From contig OZ024737.1 of the NCBI GenBank assembly GCA_964016875.1, forward strand, positions 32,427,683 to 32,491,682: a stretch of DNA of 64,000 nucleotides, in the 5' to 3' direction. This DNA comes from Fallopia convolvulus. Lineage: Eukaryota > Streptophyta > Magnoliopsida > Caryophyllales > Polygonaceae. The notes under the pieces are model-generated. The model did no database searches, was not told where the DNA came from, and was given only the letters and a program-made list of their open reading frames with translations. Position numbers and translations under genes: made by a program. Within the stretch, counting starts at the first letter, position 1; each line of letters starts with the position of its first letter. This document shows, piece after piece, positions 14,260 through 26,935 of the stretch.

Positions 14260-17200
14260 CAAAATGGCAAAAATACATTAATCCCCCTAATTATTGAGTT
14301 CAACAAAGATATCCCCCTAATTAATTTAGTGTTAGCATGGTAAGAAAGAGGGCACATCAAATCTTTCATCTCAATGAGAGGATTATAGGTTGCATAGCAG
14401 TTATGAGTTTGTTGAAGTATCCCCTGTCCATTTACAGATACTATATGATAAAAACATAGTAACTCAAAAATCAGCAAATACTAACAACTTTGAAACAATG
14501 TAACCAACTCTAGCACCTGAATTTGAACATAAAACTCTGAGAAACAGCCTTCATACATGGATAAAGTGAAGCAATTCTCTACACATTATCATACTGGATG
14601 ATATAGATCAAAAAATTGATTTACGAGATAGAAACATATTGGATCAATTCTTCTTGGATTGTTATTTCATCAAGTTGTCGCCTAAGAGAAACTATTCTCC
14701 TCAAATTTGCAGCAAGTTCCTAAGAGCACAATCACAACCACAGGTCATAGTGAAAAGCATCCTCTTACATATCATCATACAAGTTACAAAGAAGTATGGT
14801 GCATCAGAGAGATCTTCATTTGAGACAAAATCATCATGCCCTCAAATAATTATGATGTCCTTGTCTTTTTAATCATCATCTGCAAGAGCAGAACAAAGCA
14901 AATAACCTCAGAATTCTAGCACTAAAATAGGAGGGCGACACTAAATAAAGGGAGCAAATTGGAGATGAGAATGTTTCCAAAATATCAATCTACCAAGGAT
15001 ACAAATACAAATCTTATTTGGATTCGAATTGAGAATGAAGGGTTCCTACTAAATGGAACTGACTTCCTGATGAATTAGCCTTCATAGCCAATCACGTAGA
15101 GTTTAGATTTCATGTAATGACTTTGGAGTCCGGACTTTGAATATTTGACCAAGCTTCAACAAAGTAACATCACTCAAATCTCCGTTCTTGTTTGAAGATC
15201 ATGAATCCAAAATCAATCAGATAGATGCATAAGATCAAGTCCATGAACATAAATTTATTTACATTTAATTCCTCGTCCTTTTCTTCATTCAACAAAGCAC
15301 AAACAAAATTCTCAACCAAGCAAACCCTAGATTTGTTCCAAGAGACAGGGAGATAACCTAGAAGAAGCAAGTAAAGACCAAATTTGAGTAGATATTTCAA
15401 ATTCACAACCGAAAGTGGAGAGAAAGGGAGAAGAAAACATGCGGAAAGGGATAAGATAACCAGCTCCTCTACTTCGCCTATGGCGCCCAAAAGACACACA
15501 TCAGAAGAAAGGGATTGGATACACAAAAATATCTAATTCCATACAGAGTAATTGGAAGAAAACACATGTTAATGTATTGATCTCTTATTTCATCGACCGC
15601 CCCAACGACTAACTCCGCCATTTATTCCACTGTCCGTTTAAGAGGATTTTCCCACTGGCACCCCTGGACTCACTAATTCGCCAAAGAAGTGGGGAGATTG
15701 ATGTTTTGATAAATTGTGATAGCAACCAAGAACCCATTCTTCGTCGACGGAGGAGTTAGGATTCGAAGAATCAGAATTGGAAAAGGGAGAGAAGAGATTA
15801 TATCAAAATATAATGAGCGGTTAACGTAAATTGGGAACGGTTTAGAAAGTGAAGCATGTTTTAAGAGGGTGATTGGTACAAATGTCGTTTCAGTATTTTG
15901 CCACGTGGTTCAATATTTTGCGAAAACATTTGCAATAATCAGTTTATTGCAATTTTTACACCTAGTAAAGGAGGAAATCAGTATAAATAATAAACATAGC
16001 ATTTTGGCAGCCATTTATCCTACATATATGTATAGTAAAACCGATTTTTCATGTGTAGAGAAAAAAATTACATATTCAGCAAGTGCAACAACACCAATTT
16101 GCAAAACTAAATAAGGTTCATTGACAAAAATTGGACAATGCATATAATCTAGAAATTAGCATCAGAAGAGGGAAATCAATAATAACTATACTGAATTTTT
16201 AAATTTCAAAGAAAGAGGGGCATCCCCTCTACCATTCACTTCTTCCTAATGATTTGTCATCACCAACACCTCATAAGTTATATGCAGGAGTTGTCAATTA
16301 TGCCACAATAATCATAGTATTAAGTTTTTTGGTATTAGATATTCACAAAATCAAATATATTGACTAACAGAATCGTTCCTCATCCTTAATGCCACAAGTT
16401 ATTTAATAATAAATTGCACAAATAAAAAAAAATCACCAAATTCCTTCCCCTTAATCCCTGGATAATTCAATTTCATTACCACAAGAACATTTAATCAATC
16501 AAGAACTTTTCTATCCAGTTTTGACCTATAACACAGCAAGAGAGGATAGAAACCTGCACTTTTGATTGAATATCGATCGAGTCCAGTAACTTCTTGCCCA
16601 CAAAACGCGGTGGCTGTTAAATGAGCGTGGCCGTGCAATGAGCGTGGGATGACGGATTCCCTGGCCTGCAATGAGCGCGGGATGACGGATTCCCTGGCAA
16701 TGGCTGAATTAGAGAAGCCATATCAGAAAGTGTTTGCATATGAGTTTGTATGCAGAAGTGTTATAAATTAGGAGAAGGGAGAATTTTACAAAAAATAAAT
16801 AGATGCGTTACATGCGTAGAAGGGGAGAAAGCAGAAGTTTGATTTCAAAGCTGCCTCACCTTGCTCGATTGTTCGATTGCTTCAATTGATGCCTTATAGA
16901 AGTCAATCTACAACAACTTTCATCCAAAAAACCCTAAAATTAAAACCAGACATCGATTAATTATCCAGGGAAGTATGAAAATTGTACCAATTGAAACCTA
17001 AAAAATGCAAGAGGAAAATCAAACCTCAAAAATTAGAAGGATGGTGGCTAGAAAGGGGGCCGACGGGCATCTACAAGGAGATCCGGCGGTAAGTGGCGGT
17101 GGGAAACTGGCGAGTAATGGGGGTGCTGAAAGGAGATGAACATCCGGTGGGAAACTGAGATAAGCTTGAAGGCCAAGAAGCTAAAATACTAAAAAGCTGT

Positions 17201-17520
17201 AAGTTAATGGAGCCTACAGGTTTTTAGGAGAGGTTTTTTTTCCACTTGATAACTGCTGAAAAAAGAAAAACCTGTATTTATGCACGTTTTGAAGATTTTA
17301 TTGGTACAAATGGCAATGAAATAGAGTACCAAGTGACGCAATATTTTGTGAAGATATTGTGCTCAAATAATATATAGGGAGGATTAGAAGGAATACTAAA
17401 CTTGGCATATAGTTTTTGATATTTACATAAAAACTCCCAAACTAACCAAGCTACTCCCAAACTAACCCATCCTAATTACAAGGATTACAATAAAATTATA
17501 CTATAGTTTAGCTCTTTCAG
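14260..17520. other. Repeat-derived region upstream of the CMT fragment
   Basis: No intact gene. Minus-strand open frames (for example 15170-15526) have no recognisable domain. A 33-bp unit containing GATGACGGATTCCCTGG is tandemly repeated at 16636-16701. Segments near 15868-15930 and 17300-17365 share TTGGTACAAATG and CAATATTTTG text, suggesting diverged copies of one repeat. Purine-rich and CGG-containing sequence at 17040-17160 resembles a transcribed leader but has no ORF. Confidence 0.4.
16636..16701. repeat. 33-bp tandem repeat, two copies
   Basis: Two head-to-tail copies start with CAATGAGCG and continue through GGGATGACGGATTCCCTGG, beginning at 16636 and 16669, with one substitution in the shared part. 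A partial copy of the start precedes them near 16619. No coding function is apparent. Confidence 0.7.
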
Positions 17521-18191
17521 TAAAAATTTCTAGTCTTAGTTATCGTGCCTGTACGGGATTTTATCAAAATATTATATTATTTATTTGTATTTGTTAAATT
17601 TTTATTGCACTATTTTTATTTTATAAGTACATATCTTACTCCTTATCTATAAAAAAAAATATTTTTAAAAATAATTATTAAAAATTGATATAGGTAAGAA
17701 TATTTTTAAAAAATTATTATCTTAAAAAACTATCCTATCAAAAAATAAAATTAATATATTTGGTAGAAAAAAATAAAACTAATATATTGAATCTTTTGTT
17801 TAATATATAAATATAAATAATTAAAATAATCCAATTAGATTTCAACCAATCAAGTTGGTTTTAAAATAGGGATGATTTGGTTAAATATGAGGTTATTTTA
17901 TATATTATTTTAACCTCCGATTTAGTATATAGTAATGATAGTTTGATCTAGAAAAATATATTATTCATACAACTTAAAATATTTTACTTAAAAATTTGGG
18001 AATAATTAAAATTATAATAGGTGCATCACTTCGGGTATTTCATTATGATTATGACCGATCCAAATATCCAATTCCGGTCTCGGGCCGATTTGGACCGTTT
18101 TAGGACCGTTTTTTAATTGCCTGTTCAGATGCACACATGTAGGACCGATATTTACAAATTTAAGCTAGCAGCCATTCAGATTCAGATACTA

Positions 18192-18516
18192 CTCCCTCCG
18201 TCCATGAAAGTTTGTCCAAAAAGACAATTTTCACATGTATTAAGAAATGGGTAGACAAGATGAAATAGTCAATAGGGTGAAGGGAGAGATTGTGATTGTG
18301 ATGGGTAAAAGTGAGAAGAAAGAGAAAAGGAAAGGAAAAGACTAAAATGGGTTTGAAGAGGTAGATTTTTTTGTTAGATAATGGGAGGTAAAAGATGAGA
18401 TAAGATGAGGGTAATATTGTAAGAAAAATTGATATAAAAGGAAAGTTGAAAAGGTGGACAAACTTTACGGGACACCCAAAGAGAAATACAAGACAAACTT
18501 TCGGGGACGGAGGGAG
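18192..18516. repeat. Stowaway MITE
   Basis: A 325-bp element with the classic Stowaway/mariner terminus CTCCCTCCGTCC at the left and its inverse GGACGGAGGGAG at the right. It is flanked by TA on both sides (18190-18191 and 18517-18518). Internal arms continue the inverted repeat (GAAAGTTTGTCC against GACAAACTTTC). It is non-coding. Confidence 0.92.
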
Positions 18517-18674
18517 TATATGTATCTGAATGCTGAATCGGGAAATCGAAATTCAGTATTTCACAATTTCCACAATACAAAGTCCTTTCCGAGTCGGGAA
18601 AACACAAATTTCAGTCCGGTCCATCAACCGGATTTTGCCCATCCCTAGTCTGTTATGTTGTAAAATAGCCTATA

Positions 18675-19268
18675 CTAGTTATCCCCGTCATGCATGCACG
18701 ACTATGGCTCGATATTTTTTAGATATGTTATAAAAAAGATATTAATAAACAAAAATATAATATAAAATTTAATGTAAGTAATTTATTGATCGTAATATGT
18801 ATAAAAATTATTATTTTTTAAATCAAATAAAACAAATTAAATTTAGATTATTAAGTTTAAATAATGAGAATAATATATACAATGCTCATAAAATGTTATG
18901 GTAAATTTTCAAATTGTGAGTTGCAATAAAAGGAAGGTATTTTGACCAAACTTCTCATAAGGAAGTATTTTGATTAAAAAAAGCATAGATTTATCAAAAT
19001 ATATAGACCTATAATTATCTATTTATATGAAATATTTTTTTTATAAGGAAAGCGTGTTTTTATCATTATAGTTAAATATGACATGTAAGTGACGGGATGA
19101 AAATAATACGATGTGGCATATGATGTGTTAAAAATTACATGACATGGCTTAAGGAAATGGCGACACGTGGCAAAATCCGATGTGGCGCATTCTAGAAGCG
19201 ACATGTGGAAAAAGCTGACGTGGCGCAATGTGGAGGCTCCAAACCTTATTGCTTTTATATATAGTAGA
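18675..19268 (-). mobile_element. Non-autonomous Helitron (copy 1)
   Basis: Read on the minus strand, the element starts TCTACTATATATAAAAGC and ends with a hairpin-forming stretch around GTGCATGCATGAC, then ATAACTAG, inserted between host A and T. At 594 bp it has no RepHel ORF. Its 5' 100 bp closely match the Helitron at 30204-30903, including AATAAGGTTTGGAGCC, so both belong to one family. Confidence 0.85.
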
Positions 19269-19496
19269 TTTTATGTCATTTTGGGCAAATTTAGTGATTT
19301 ATTTTTTGGAAAAAAAAAAAGAAGAAAAAGAAAAGACGGAATGATTGTTGTCTGTTGATTCCCTTTCCCGCTTGTTTGCCTGCTAATCATATTCACTTCC
19401 AATTCAAGCCTCCTTCTCTTGATGATCCGTTTGTTTCCTTAAAGTGTAGATTCTTGGAAGTAAATTGATCAACACAGAGATTTGCTTGTTGTGGTT

Positions 19497-21488
19497 ATGG
19501 AGGCGATAAGAAGGCAGGCCAGCAAGCTCAGAGACCAAGTTGCCAAGCAGCAACAGGTTTTAATTTCTCTCTCTATACTTTAATTCAAACTTGAGCTAAT
19601 TAATAGTACGTTAAATACATGTTGCTTACACTTTATGAGCCTGGAGTCCTGGACAGGCTCTTATAAAGCAACTTGGACATTTTGATGCCGAAGCCATCAT
19701 GAAAGATGAAGACGAATTGAAATGTCACCAACAACTCCAAAATATTTATAGATCTACTAGAGAATGTAAGGTAAAGAATCATATTATATTTTTTTTTATC
19801 TTTTATCTTAAAATTATGTATTATTGTTTTGCCAGCCTTGTTCCTACATCAAATCTTATGCTAAAAAGTACACTAATTTGGATGAATACAGCATTTTCAG
19901 AAAGACATCGTACGCGCTTGCCAAGGATTTATTTCTGTTGGATCAAAGCAGATGGATATAGGTGAAGCAAAATTTTCTTTAATTTCTACTACTTTTGGAC
20001 CATTTTGAGAAAAGTTATTTTAATATCATTGATCCGTAGTGAGAAAGCTTGTTGAAAATTGCTGTAACAAATATGGGAACAAAGAAGAAGAGTTGGCAGA
20101 AGTTGCTTTTCAAGTGGGCATATCGCATAATCTAATGGAAGAGGAGAGGAAGATCTTGCTACACATTCTTAGTGATAAGGTACCTTTACGATCACTCGCC
20201 TTGTATTAAGTTGATTAAATTAGGATGATTTTGGAAAATGTTTTAGTGGTAATATTTTCAATTTTACTTATGTGGAAGTGAATTCTTGTATTTTTTGTGT
20301 TCAAACATGTTTTTCAAGGTCTGTGAGCCACCACAAGCACTAACAAGAGATGCACAGCTAGAGGATGCTCGTCTTTTGGTTCGCCACTACGAGAAACTAT
20401 GGCAAGAAGTGGAGAACCAGGTAATTATATCATTAATGAGGCTATAAGTTAACACAAGTTTACTATTAGCTGTAATGACACTATTGTTTTTATATTTTGT
20501 TACTTTATTAGGCCATTGAGTTATTAAGGCAGCAGTCAAAATCTAGGTGTGACGCTACAAGTGAGAATTCGCTTGACATTCAAACTGTGGAGGCGAAATT
20601 GGATGTTATGAAGTCTAGATTAATGGCAATTGGTAAGGAAGCAAATTCTGCCATGTCATTTGCTCAGAAAAGGCATCAGCAACAAACAGCAGACTATTTA
20701 CTACTGATGGTAATGGAAATCTCTTTTAGCAATCAAGTTTATCAGCTTTTTGTATTGTATAAGATGTGCATCTTGTTTGAACAAGAACAATAAAACTCAG
20801 AACTCTTACAGGTGGAGGCTGAAAGATCTTACCATCAGAATGTTCTTATAATTCTTGAGAATCTTTTAAATGAGGTTTGTATTCGATTCTCTCTTAGATT
20901 CTGTTATTGCTAAAGGAATGACTTTGATTTTATTGGAAAACAGTTGACAGAATCATCCCAATTAGACGCTACACGGAGTGATCCTGAGTATTGTGGTCAG
21001 GATTCGGATGATGAGTTCCATTCATACTTCGTTACAAGAGTAGGCTTCTTTGAACTTACGCTATTGAGTATGAATTGCTTATATGATCTAGTCACATTTG
21101 CATTTCAGAGTGTCTTGTTTAAACTTGTGTGGTTGCATTTCATCAGTTTGTATCCTTTGGTAGGATATACACACTTTTGACGCTCTAGAAGAAGTTGAAC
21201 TCAATCTTAAAGTGGGTGAATTTGTTTTTGTCTATCAGGTATCCTCTTAAAGCTCACTAAGCTTGAAATAAATCCAAATTAACGGTTACCCGTTTCTGTT
21301 GCCATCACTTTGAATTCAGCTGTTGCACTGAGCTTGGAATTTGTTCACTCCAGGTAAGCCAAGGCTGGTATAAAGGTGAATCCAAGGGCGAAGTTGGGTG
21401 GTTTCCATCTGCTTATGTACAGAGAGTCCAGTATGATGATAATCCAGGTGAAAGTGAAAGCTCTGAATTTACTGCAGTCTTCAGGTGA
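19497..21488 (+). CDS. SH3 domain-containing protein (SH3P1/2/3 type, BAR + SH3)
   Basis: This is a membrane-remodelling adaptor. In Arabidopsis, SH3P proteins act in clathrin-mediated traffic, autophagosome formation and cell-plate formation. Ten exons join in phase: 19497-19556, 19657-19770, 19892-19961, 20040-20179, 20319-20420, 20512-20709, 20812-20874, 20944-21039, 21164-21238 and 21354-21488, about 350 aa. The start MEAIRRQASKLRDQVAKQQQ matches the family N-terminus. Residues of about 1-250 form the predominantly helical BAR-like region, ending with QKRHQQQTADYLLLMVEAER. After an acidic linker (DSDDE) comes a C-terminal SH3 domain: the ALEEVELNLKVGEFVFV strand region, then the ligand-groove Trp in SQGWYKGE and the GEVGWFPSAYVQRV end. 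The protein stops shortly after with a variable tail. Confidence 0.93.
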
Positions 21489-22038
21489 TTTGGTAACTGC
21501 CATTGGTGACACAACAGTAGTTTGTGAAGAAAGATTTTGTCAGATTTGTGGGATGTTTATGTACCTGTTATAGAGGGAGTTTGATGAAAGATCCAGTGTG
21601 ACAATATATTCTTCTTTTTCTGGAATATGAAAGGGGTTTGTAAGTTTGTTGGATTGCTTGCTCATGTAATTATGAAGTTATGTACTTCTGTAGCTCTTAC
21701 TTTATTTTTCTCTCTCTACAGGAACTGCTTTTTGAAACAGTACAGAGAAAATGTAGTGAAAAACACACATATTATTATTATTCTGCTGTTTGGGTACTTT
21801 TTTTTACTTCAGATCATTTGGGAAAAAACATACAAAGCTAAATAAGAAAATCAACACATAGTTCAAATCCACCTATCCAATTTTCCATCCAAGTTCTGTC
21901 CCCAAATATATTAGTAATTCAATTAACACATTGACAAAAAAAAATTGACATATTTTGCGAAGTGTATGATACAAGTTCAGAAGTTAATTCTCTAAAAAAA
22001 TCAAATCGTACAGGAAGTTCGCAAAACTTGCAAAGATT
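21489..22038. other. Intergenic between convergent SH3P-like and PotD-like genes
   Basis: 3' UTRs of two convergent genes. No other gene or clear repeat is seen. Confidence 0.5.
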
Positions 22039-25000
22039 TCACGCATTTTGCTTATTAGACAACTTCATCCGTGCAGAGGAAATCACATTTACAACACCTT
22101 GATGGATTTTTCTGGCCAACCCATGAGACTGATTTTGCACCTGAGAAATCAACATCTGATACTCAGCAAGTGTATCTTCTGATAATGGCAGCAAAAACTC
22201 ACACTTATCCAAAATCTCTGGGGGCGGTACACCGGCAACTAGGTTCGTTTCAAATTTGGGTGCACCTTTGGTGAGCTCTTTTGATTCCTCTTTAGAAGGC
22301 GTGCGTACCAGCCATGACGGTGGTGCACCAGGGACCACCTCTTGTTTGAAAGGAACCTCTCTAGCCGGTTGCAAGCAGAAGTCGAACCATTGATTGATGA
22401 GCGGAGACGGGCCTCTTATTCGCCCTCCTGTCTTTTCTGTTGCACATCTAGAGACAGCTGGAATGGCCTGCAAATGGTTGATTGAACAGCAGAATTGGGA
22501 ATTATTCAGCCATGGAAGATAAACACAAGCGGAAAAAAAAATCTTTCAATTGAAGAAAACCAGAGAATTGAAATTTATAGTATCTAGCTCAGGTGTATTT
22601 ATAGAGGACTACAGAACCTAACTCGCTTCTTACAATTACCTGGTTTACTTAAACAGGTTACTAACAACTCCATACCTCTCTAAAATTCTTTCTTTTGTTT
22701 TGGATAAGGATTCCACTTTGGTATATGATAATTTTCCAGATTATATTTCCATTAGGGCAACTACACAAACCACCCTTAGTCCGGATTGCACCAAACATCC
22801 ATTTAAAATGAAAATTGCATTTGATCATCCTTTTAGTCAATCTGACAAGCAATACAAAACCCTCATCTATTTATAACCTTATTCGCCTTAAAAGTAAAAA
22901 AATTTCAAAATACCCTTATTTGGACCAGTTTTTAAGTGGGGTACTTTGAGCATACCTTTTAAAGATTTTTATTAAATTTTATTAAACACAAATTTTTCAC
23001 TACAAAGAGTGGTCTTGTGTAACTTACCCTTTGCCAAATGACAATGTTAATAAAGATAATAAAAAATGATCTTGGTGTCAGTTGTAGTAGCCATTTTAAT
23101 GGATTCAAACTATGAGAAAGCATACACTAAGACCTTAATGTCAGCAATTATACCACAGCCGTGTAGAACATACCCAGAGATCAGCCCATAAACTAGCTCC
23201 AGATTTTGGCACAACAACTGCAACATCTGGTGTCCGCTTTGCAGCAGGAAGAATGTCATTGCTCCATCCAACAGCAATCCAAACATCACCTACGGTGAAA
23301 GCTTTTAGGTAATTAACACTGTCAAACAAACGAACCTGCATACAACAATCAAAGTATTTAGATAGTGAACAACTGAACTTTCAGATGATTTGAGCTACAT
23401 TAAGACTGGGCAAACCATTTCATGGATGCTAAATTTCTAATCCAAAGGGGAAACGGAAATTAATGGCACAAAACCCAAATTGCACCATCACAGAAAGATT
23501 TTGCCTCTAACATCATTTTAAAACATGTTTTTGCCCTAAAATTAAAGACTTTTCAAGTCCTCATGCCTGTTCTGCAAGCGCTGCTAGATTATGCTGGACA
23601 GCATTGATCCCGCCAGGTACTTCTTTATCGATGTTCTTTGAGTTGTATGAAGCTCCCATATATTTCAGCACTACACCAATAACCTCTCTAGGAGAATCAA
23701 CCATTGCAATTTTCCCAGCAAGCTCGGGAATCCAAAGATCTGACCAATCCTGCACAAATGATTCATTTTACATACATTAAAGCAATACATACAAATATTT
23801 CTTTTTCTGTCAGTTTAAAAGTCACACAAACCATTTTAAAATGAAAAAAAAAGAGTAATGAAATCTCAGCAAGACTACCATGGTCTTTTCTGATACAACA
23901 TTATTACATCAACCCTAGAAGAAACTAGAAGAATATTGAGCCTCGGGAAGAACCAAGAAATCTATCCACAAACATATGTGCTACCACAGCCTTTGAAATG
24001 CAATCATAGGGATAAAACACTCATGTCTGCAGTCTGCTACATACCTACAATTATTGCTAGATACAAATGCAAGCATAAATATATGATTTTGCAGGGAGAA
24101 AACATATTCATATCACCCAGGTAAGAGGGGCTTGTTAATGCTTAAGTATCTGCAACACACCTTTATTGGAGCAATTCCACGGTTCTTCAACTTGCTCTTC
24201 TTATACATTATCACCATGCTTCCCCAGCGATATGGAACAGCCCATATTTTACCTTTAGGATCCATTATCCCTTTGCTATTCCTGCACAAGTGCACCTGAA
24301 ACTACATCAGCAAACATACCAGCCGAGTGCCAAGATAACTGCTAAATATTCTAGTTTCTTTACTCTTTTACCAATATATACAGTTTCAGAACTCTTCTTA
24401 AGATGAATTATCAGCCAATAATCCCCACCTTATTTCAGGATTCTACTTCAGAAGAATCATCAACACAAAACTCACACCTGGCAGAAAATTGTGCGACAAA
24501 GCAATTTATATCATGGGAGGGCATAGTTTAGTTCAGTAGGCACGAAGAAATTTGCACAATGCACTATCTACTGCTATTACAGTATGACATACAAATCGGC
24601 AATCTTGAGGAGTATATAAAAGAATGTAAATAGCTCAATTGCTTCAAAGGTATATTGTTCTTTACCTTCCATTTTTCAGGTAAACTCTTAAACCAATCTT
24701 GGTTTTCTGCAGCTTGTATGGGCTCAATCATAGCCTTGTTGATCGCCAAATTCAGCCAGGTATCACCGATTGTAACAAGATCAGCCACAGCTGCAGATTT
24801 AGGATCAGCTTTGCCTTTGCTTAAAGCAGCAGACATCTCAGAAAATATGCCCTCAAGACTACCGCGGACTTCTAGTCTTAACTTTGATCTCTTTCCTTGA
24901 CATTGAACAAAATCCTACATGTCATATATAATAATGTCAGAGAAACCCACTTTATCTTCACACAAAACGTTCACAAGCAAGGTTAGAACTTAACCAATCT

Positions 25001-26223
25001 CTTGAGTGCTAGGTAATGTAGTTAATTAAAGAGGACTGGAAACAAAATCTAAAAGTGTGATAAGCAACCAATGTAAGAGAGAAAAATCTAAACAGTCGGG
25101 AGTTTATTTGGTTTACACAAAATTGGCACCATCAAAACTTAGAAATATTTGTACTAAACAACTGGAAAATTTACATTCAAGGCAATACAACAGACCTTGA
25201 TCCAAGAGGGGGGTACAGAGCCACGTAAAGAAACAACTCTAAGAGGCACTGTCAAAGAAAATGTCTTAGACTTCCATTTTTCAAAAGCCTTGGTCAACTC
25301 CTCACTTTCAAGATCACCTTCAACAGTCTTTTCACATTCTTTATCTGCATCAGAAAATTGTACAAGAGCAGTCTTTTCACATTCTTTATCTGCATCAGAA
25401 AATTGTACAAGAGCTATAGGTTAAAAAAGTTGAAGCATACGAGCATTTGTATGGATAACTACAACACATCTATACAAAGTAACTAAAATCACGTAAAAAA
25501 ACATCTAGCTTCCTCGCACCATTCCATTGATTACCATCCGGTTCTATTAATGTTCCGAAAGAATCATAAGCAAGTGTGACCCTTAATGCCTTAACACTAA
25601 TGCAAAAGATGGATGAACTCATGCCTCTTTACAGTTTACACAAAGTGTGAGCTTCCACAAAAGCATAAGATTACTAACCCTGTCATCTCACCTACTTCAG
25701 AGCAAAAACCTCCGCGTTTCAATCGTTCTATTCATACACTTGGAAAACTATCTAATCTGCTACCTCTCCGGTCCAATTATCTAATTTGCTAGTCGTGAAT
25801 CGTGAGTTAACTTCCTAATCTAACGAACAGAATGAGAAAAATGAATCAGAGAAGAACCAGAGACCGAGAAATATTGCCTTCAGCTACGGATTCCTGCGCC
25901 GTACGGTGACCGACAGAGACAGGCACGGCGGCGTTGGCAACGACGTGGCCGGAGCCGAAACAAGTCCAGGAGACCGCTCCGAGGCCAATAAAAAAGACAG
26001 CGGAGGCAGATAGACGCGCAAGAATCCGATTCCGTTCTGAGCCGCCGGCGTCGACGGAGGCAGATCCTTTCGGCGATGTGGTAGCGAAGAGTGGAACGAC
26101 TGCGGAGGTAGATGCATATTGACGGTCGGAGGATGAGAGGGAGAGGGGAAGGCGGCGAGGCGGTGGTGGTGGGGGAAAGAGAGTGAGAGGGTTGGGGCCG
26201 GAGAAGCGGTGGGCTGAAATCAT
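22039..26223 (-). CDS. PotD-like spermidine/putrescine-binding protein, probably plastid-targeted
   Basis: This is the plant version of a bacterial ABC-transporter polyamine-binding protein (SBP type). Coding exons on the minus strand are about 25900-26223, 25196 to 25368 or 25413, 24666-24914, 24161-24295, 23567-23749, 23174-23335 and 22039-22467. The N-terminal 110 residues are Ser/Pro-rich, then hydrophobic (SASAVFFIGLGAVSW), consistent with a transit peptide plus a membrane or thylakoid signal. The periplasmic-binding core includes DLVTIGDTWLNLAI, AVPYRWGSMVIMYKKSKL, DWSDLWIPELAGKIAM, and VGDVWIAVGWSNDILP. The junction between the first two exons is not settled, because exon 2 needs one leftover base and several weak donors lie at 25880-25960. 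Two oddities are a 45-bp tandem duplication across the exon-2 acceptor and an apparent GC-AG intron after 23567. The substrate is inferred from homology only. Confidence 0.88.
22754..23031. repeat. Possible Mutator-like MITE in an intron of the PotD-like gene
   Basis: The left end GGGCAACTACACAAACCACCC and the inverse of the right end (GGGTAAGTTACACAAGACCA) pair imperfectly over about 22 bp. The interior is AT-rich and non-coding. No convincing 9-bp target duplication was found, so the superfamily is tentative. Confidence 0.45.
25324..25413 (-). repeat. 45-bp tandem duplication across a splice acceptor
   Basis: Two nearly identical 45-bp copies lie side by side at the 5' edge of exon 2 of the PotD-like gene. 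Each copy, on the minus strand, contains a pyrimidine-rich stretch, then TTCTGATGCAG, then ATAAAGAATGTG. The repeated AG gives two 3' splice sites 45 nt apart, and a third AG lies at 25414-25415. The copy length is 15 codons, so use of either acceptor keeps the frame. Confidence 0.85.
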
Positions 26224-26807
26224 ATTCGGATTGGGGTTAAGCGGAATTCTGACGCCTTTCTTTTCCTCCGGCTTAGAGAGGTGGTAAACTGGTGATCCAA
26301 TTGGGTTTGGCTCGGTTTGGATATTTTGTATTGTGTAAGCTTTTCGGTTAGGCTGAACCGGTAAGTGTTAAACCGGGTTCGGGTTAAGAATAAAGATCCT
26401 CCTCGAGAAAAGGTATAAAAAAAATCACAGCTACTAGCCTACGAGCATCTCCAAAAACATTTTAAAATTGTTTTCCAAATAAAAAATTAAAAAATATACG
26501 GAGTATTTTTTATTTTATTTAGGCCTTGTTTCAATTTGATTCAAAATGTCATTTTGGGATTAAAATATATTTTTGTTTATTTAAAAAAACGTAAAAAAAA
26601 AGATAGAGAAATTTGCACGTATTCAAAAGGTTTTAAATGTAATTTCGGGGGAGAAAGTTATTTTGAAGTTGAAGTGAAATAAGAAAGCTTTAACTTCAAC
26701 GAATTTTTTATTTTAAAAAATACTACAATTATATGGAGAATTCTTCAAATTTAGAGAAGCTTCCTTTTTTTTCTTCCTATTTACTATTTTGGAAAATTGG
26801 ATGGAAA

Positions 26808-26935
26808 TTTTTTTAATAAGAAAAGGAATTACGGAGGTCGCTCTAAAAAGAGATGGACTGCCCTAGAGCATCCTTGTGGATGAGGTCTCTGAGGATCGGA
26901 TCTGAGGCTATTAGGAGGGAGGGAAACTAATAAGA
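26808..26935 (-). mobile_element. LINE 3' end fragment
   Basis: On the minus strand the sequence encodes the last residues of a LINE RNase H region (DPILRDLIHKDALG), followed by a short 3' UTR ending TTCTTATT and a run of A. The same tail pattern (GATGCTCT...G, then CCTTAT, then poly A) occurs at 39090 and 58920, so these are three copies of one LINE family. This one is severely 5'-truncated. Confidence 0.6.

Noticed and set aside
15170..15526. 118-residue minus-strand open frame
   Set aside because: It is rich in Leu, Val and Phe, has no recognisable domain, no splice partners and no neighbours that fit. It looks like chance in AT-rich DNA.
18030..18660. A second transposon surrounding the Stowaway MITE
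   Set aside because: GGACCG and CCGGTC phrases on both sides and GGATGGGCAAAA text suggest a hAT-type repeat, but I could not pair the ends or find a target duplication.
25846..26223. PotD-like N-terminal exon as a separate small protein
   Set aside because: It ends in an in-frame stop only if unspliced. The transit-peptide-like content and the downstream exons on the same strand favour it as exon 1.
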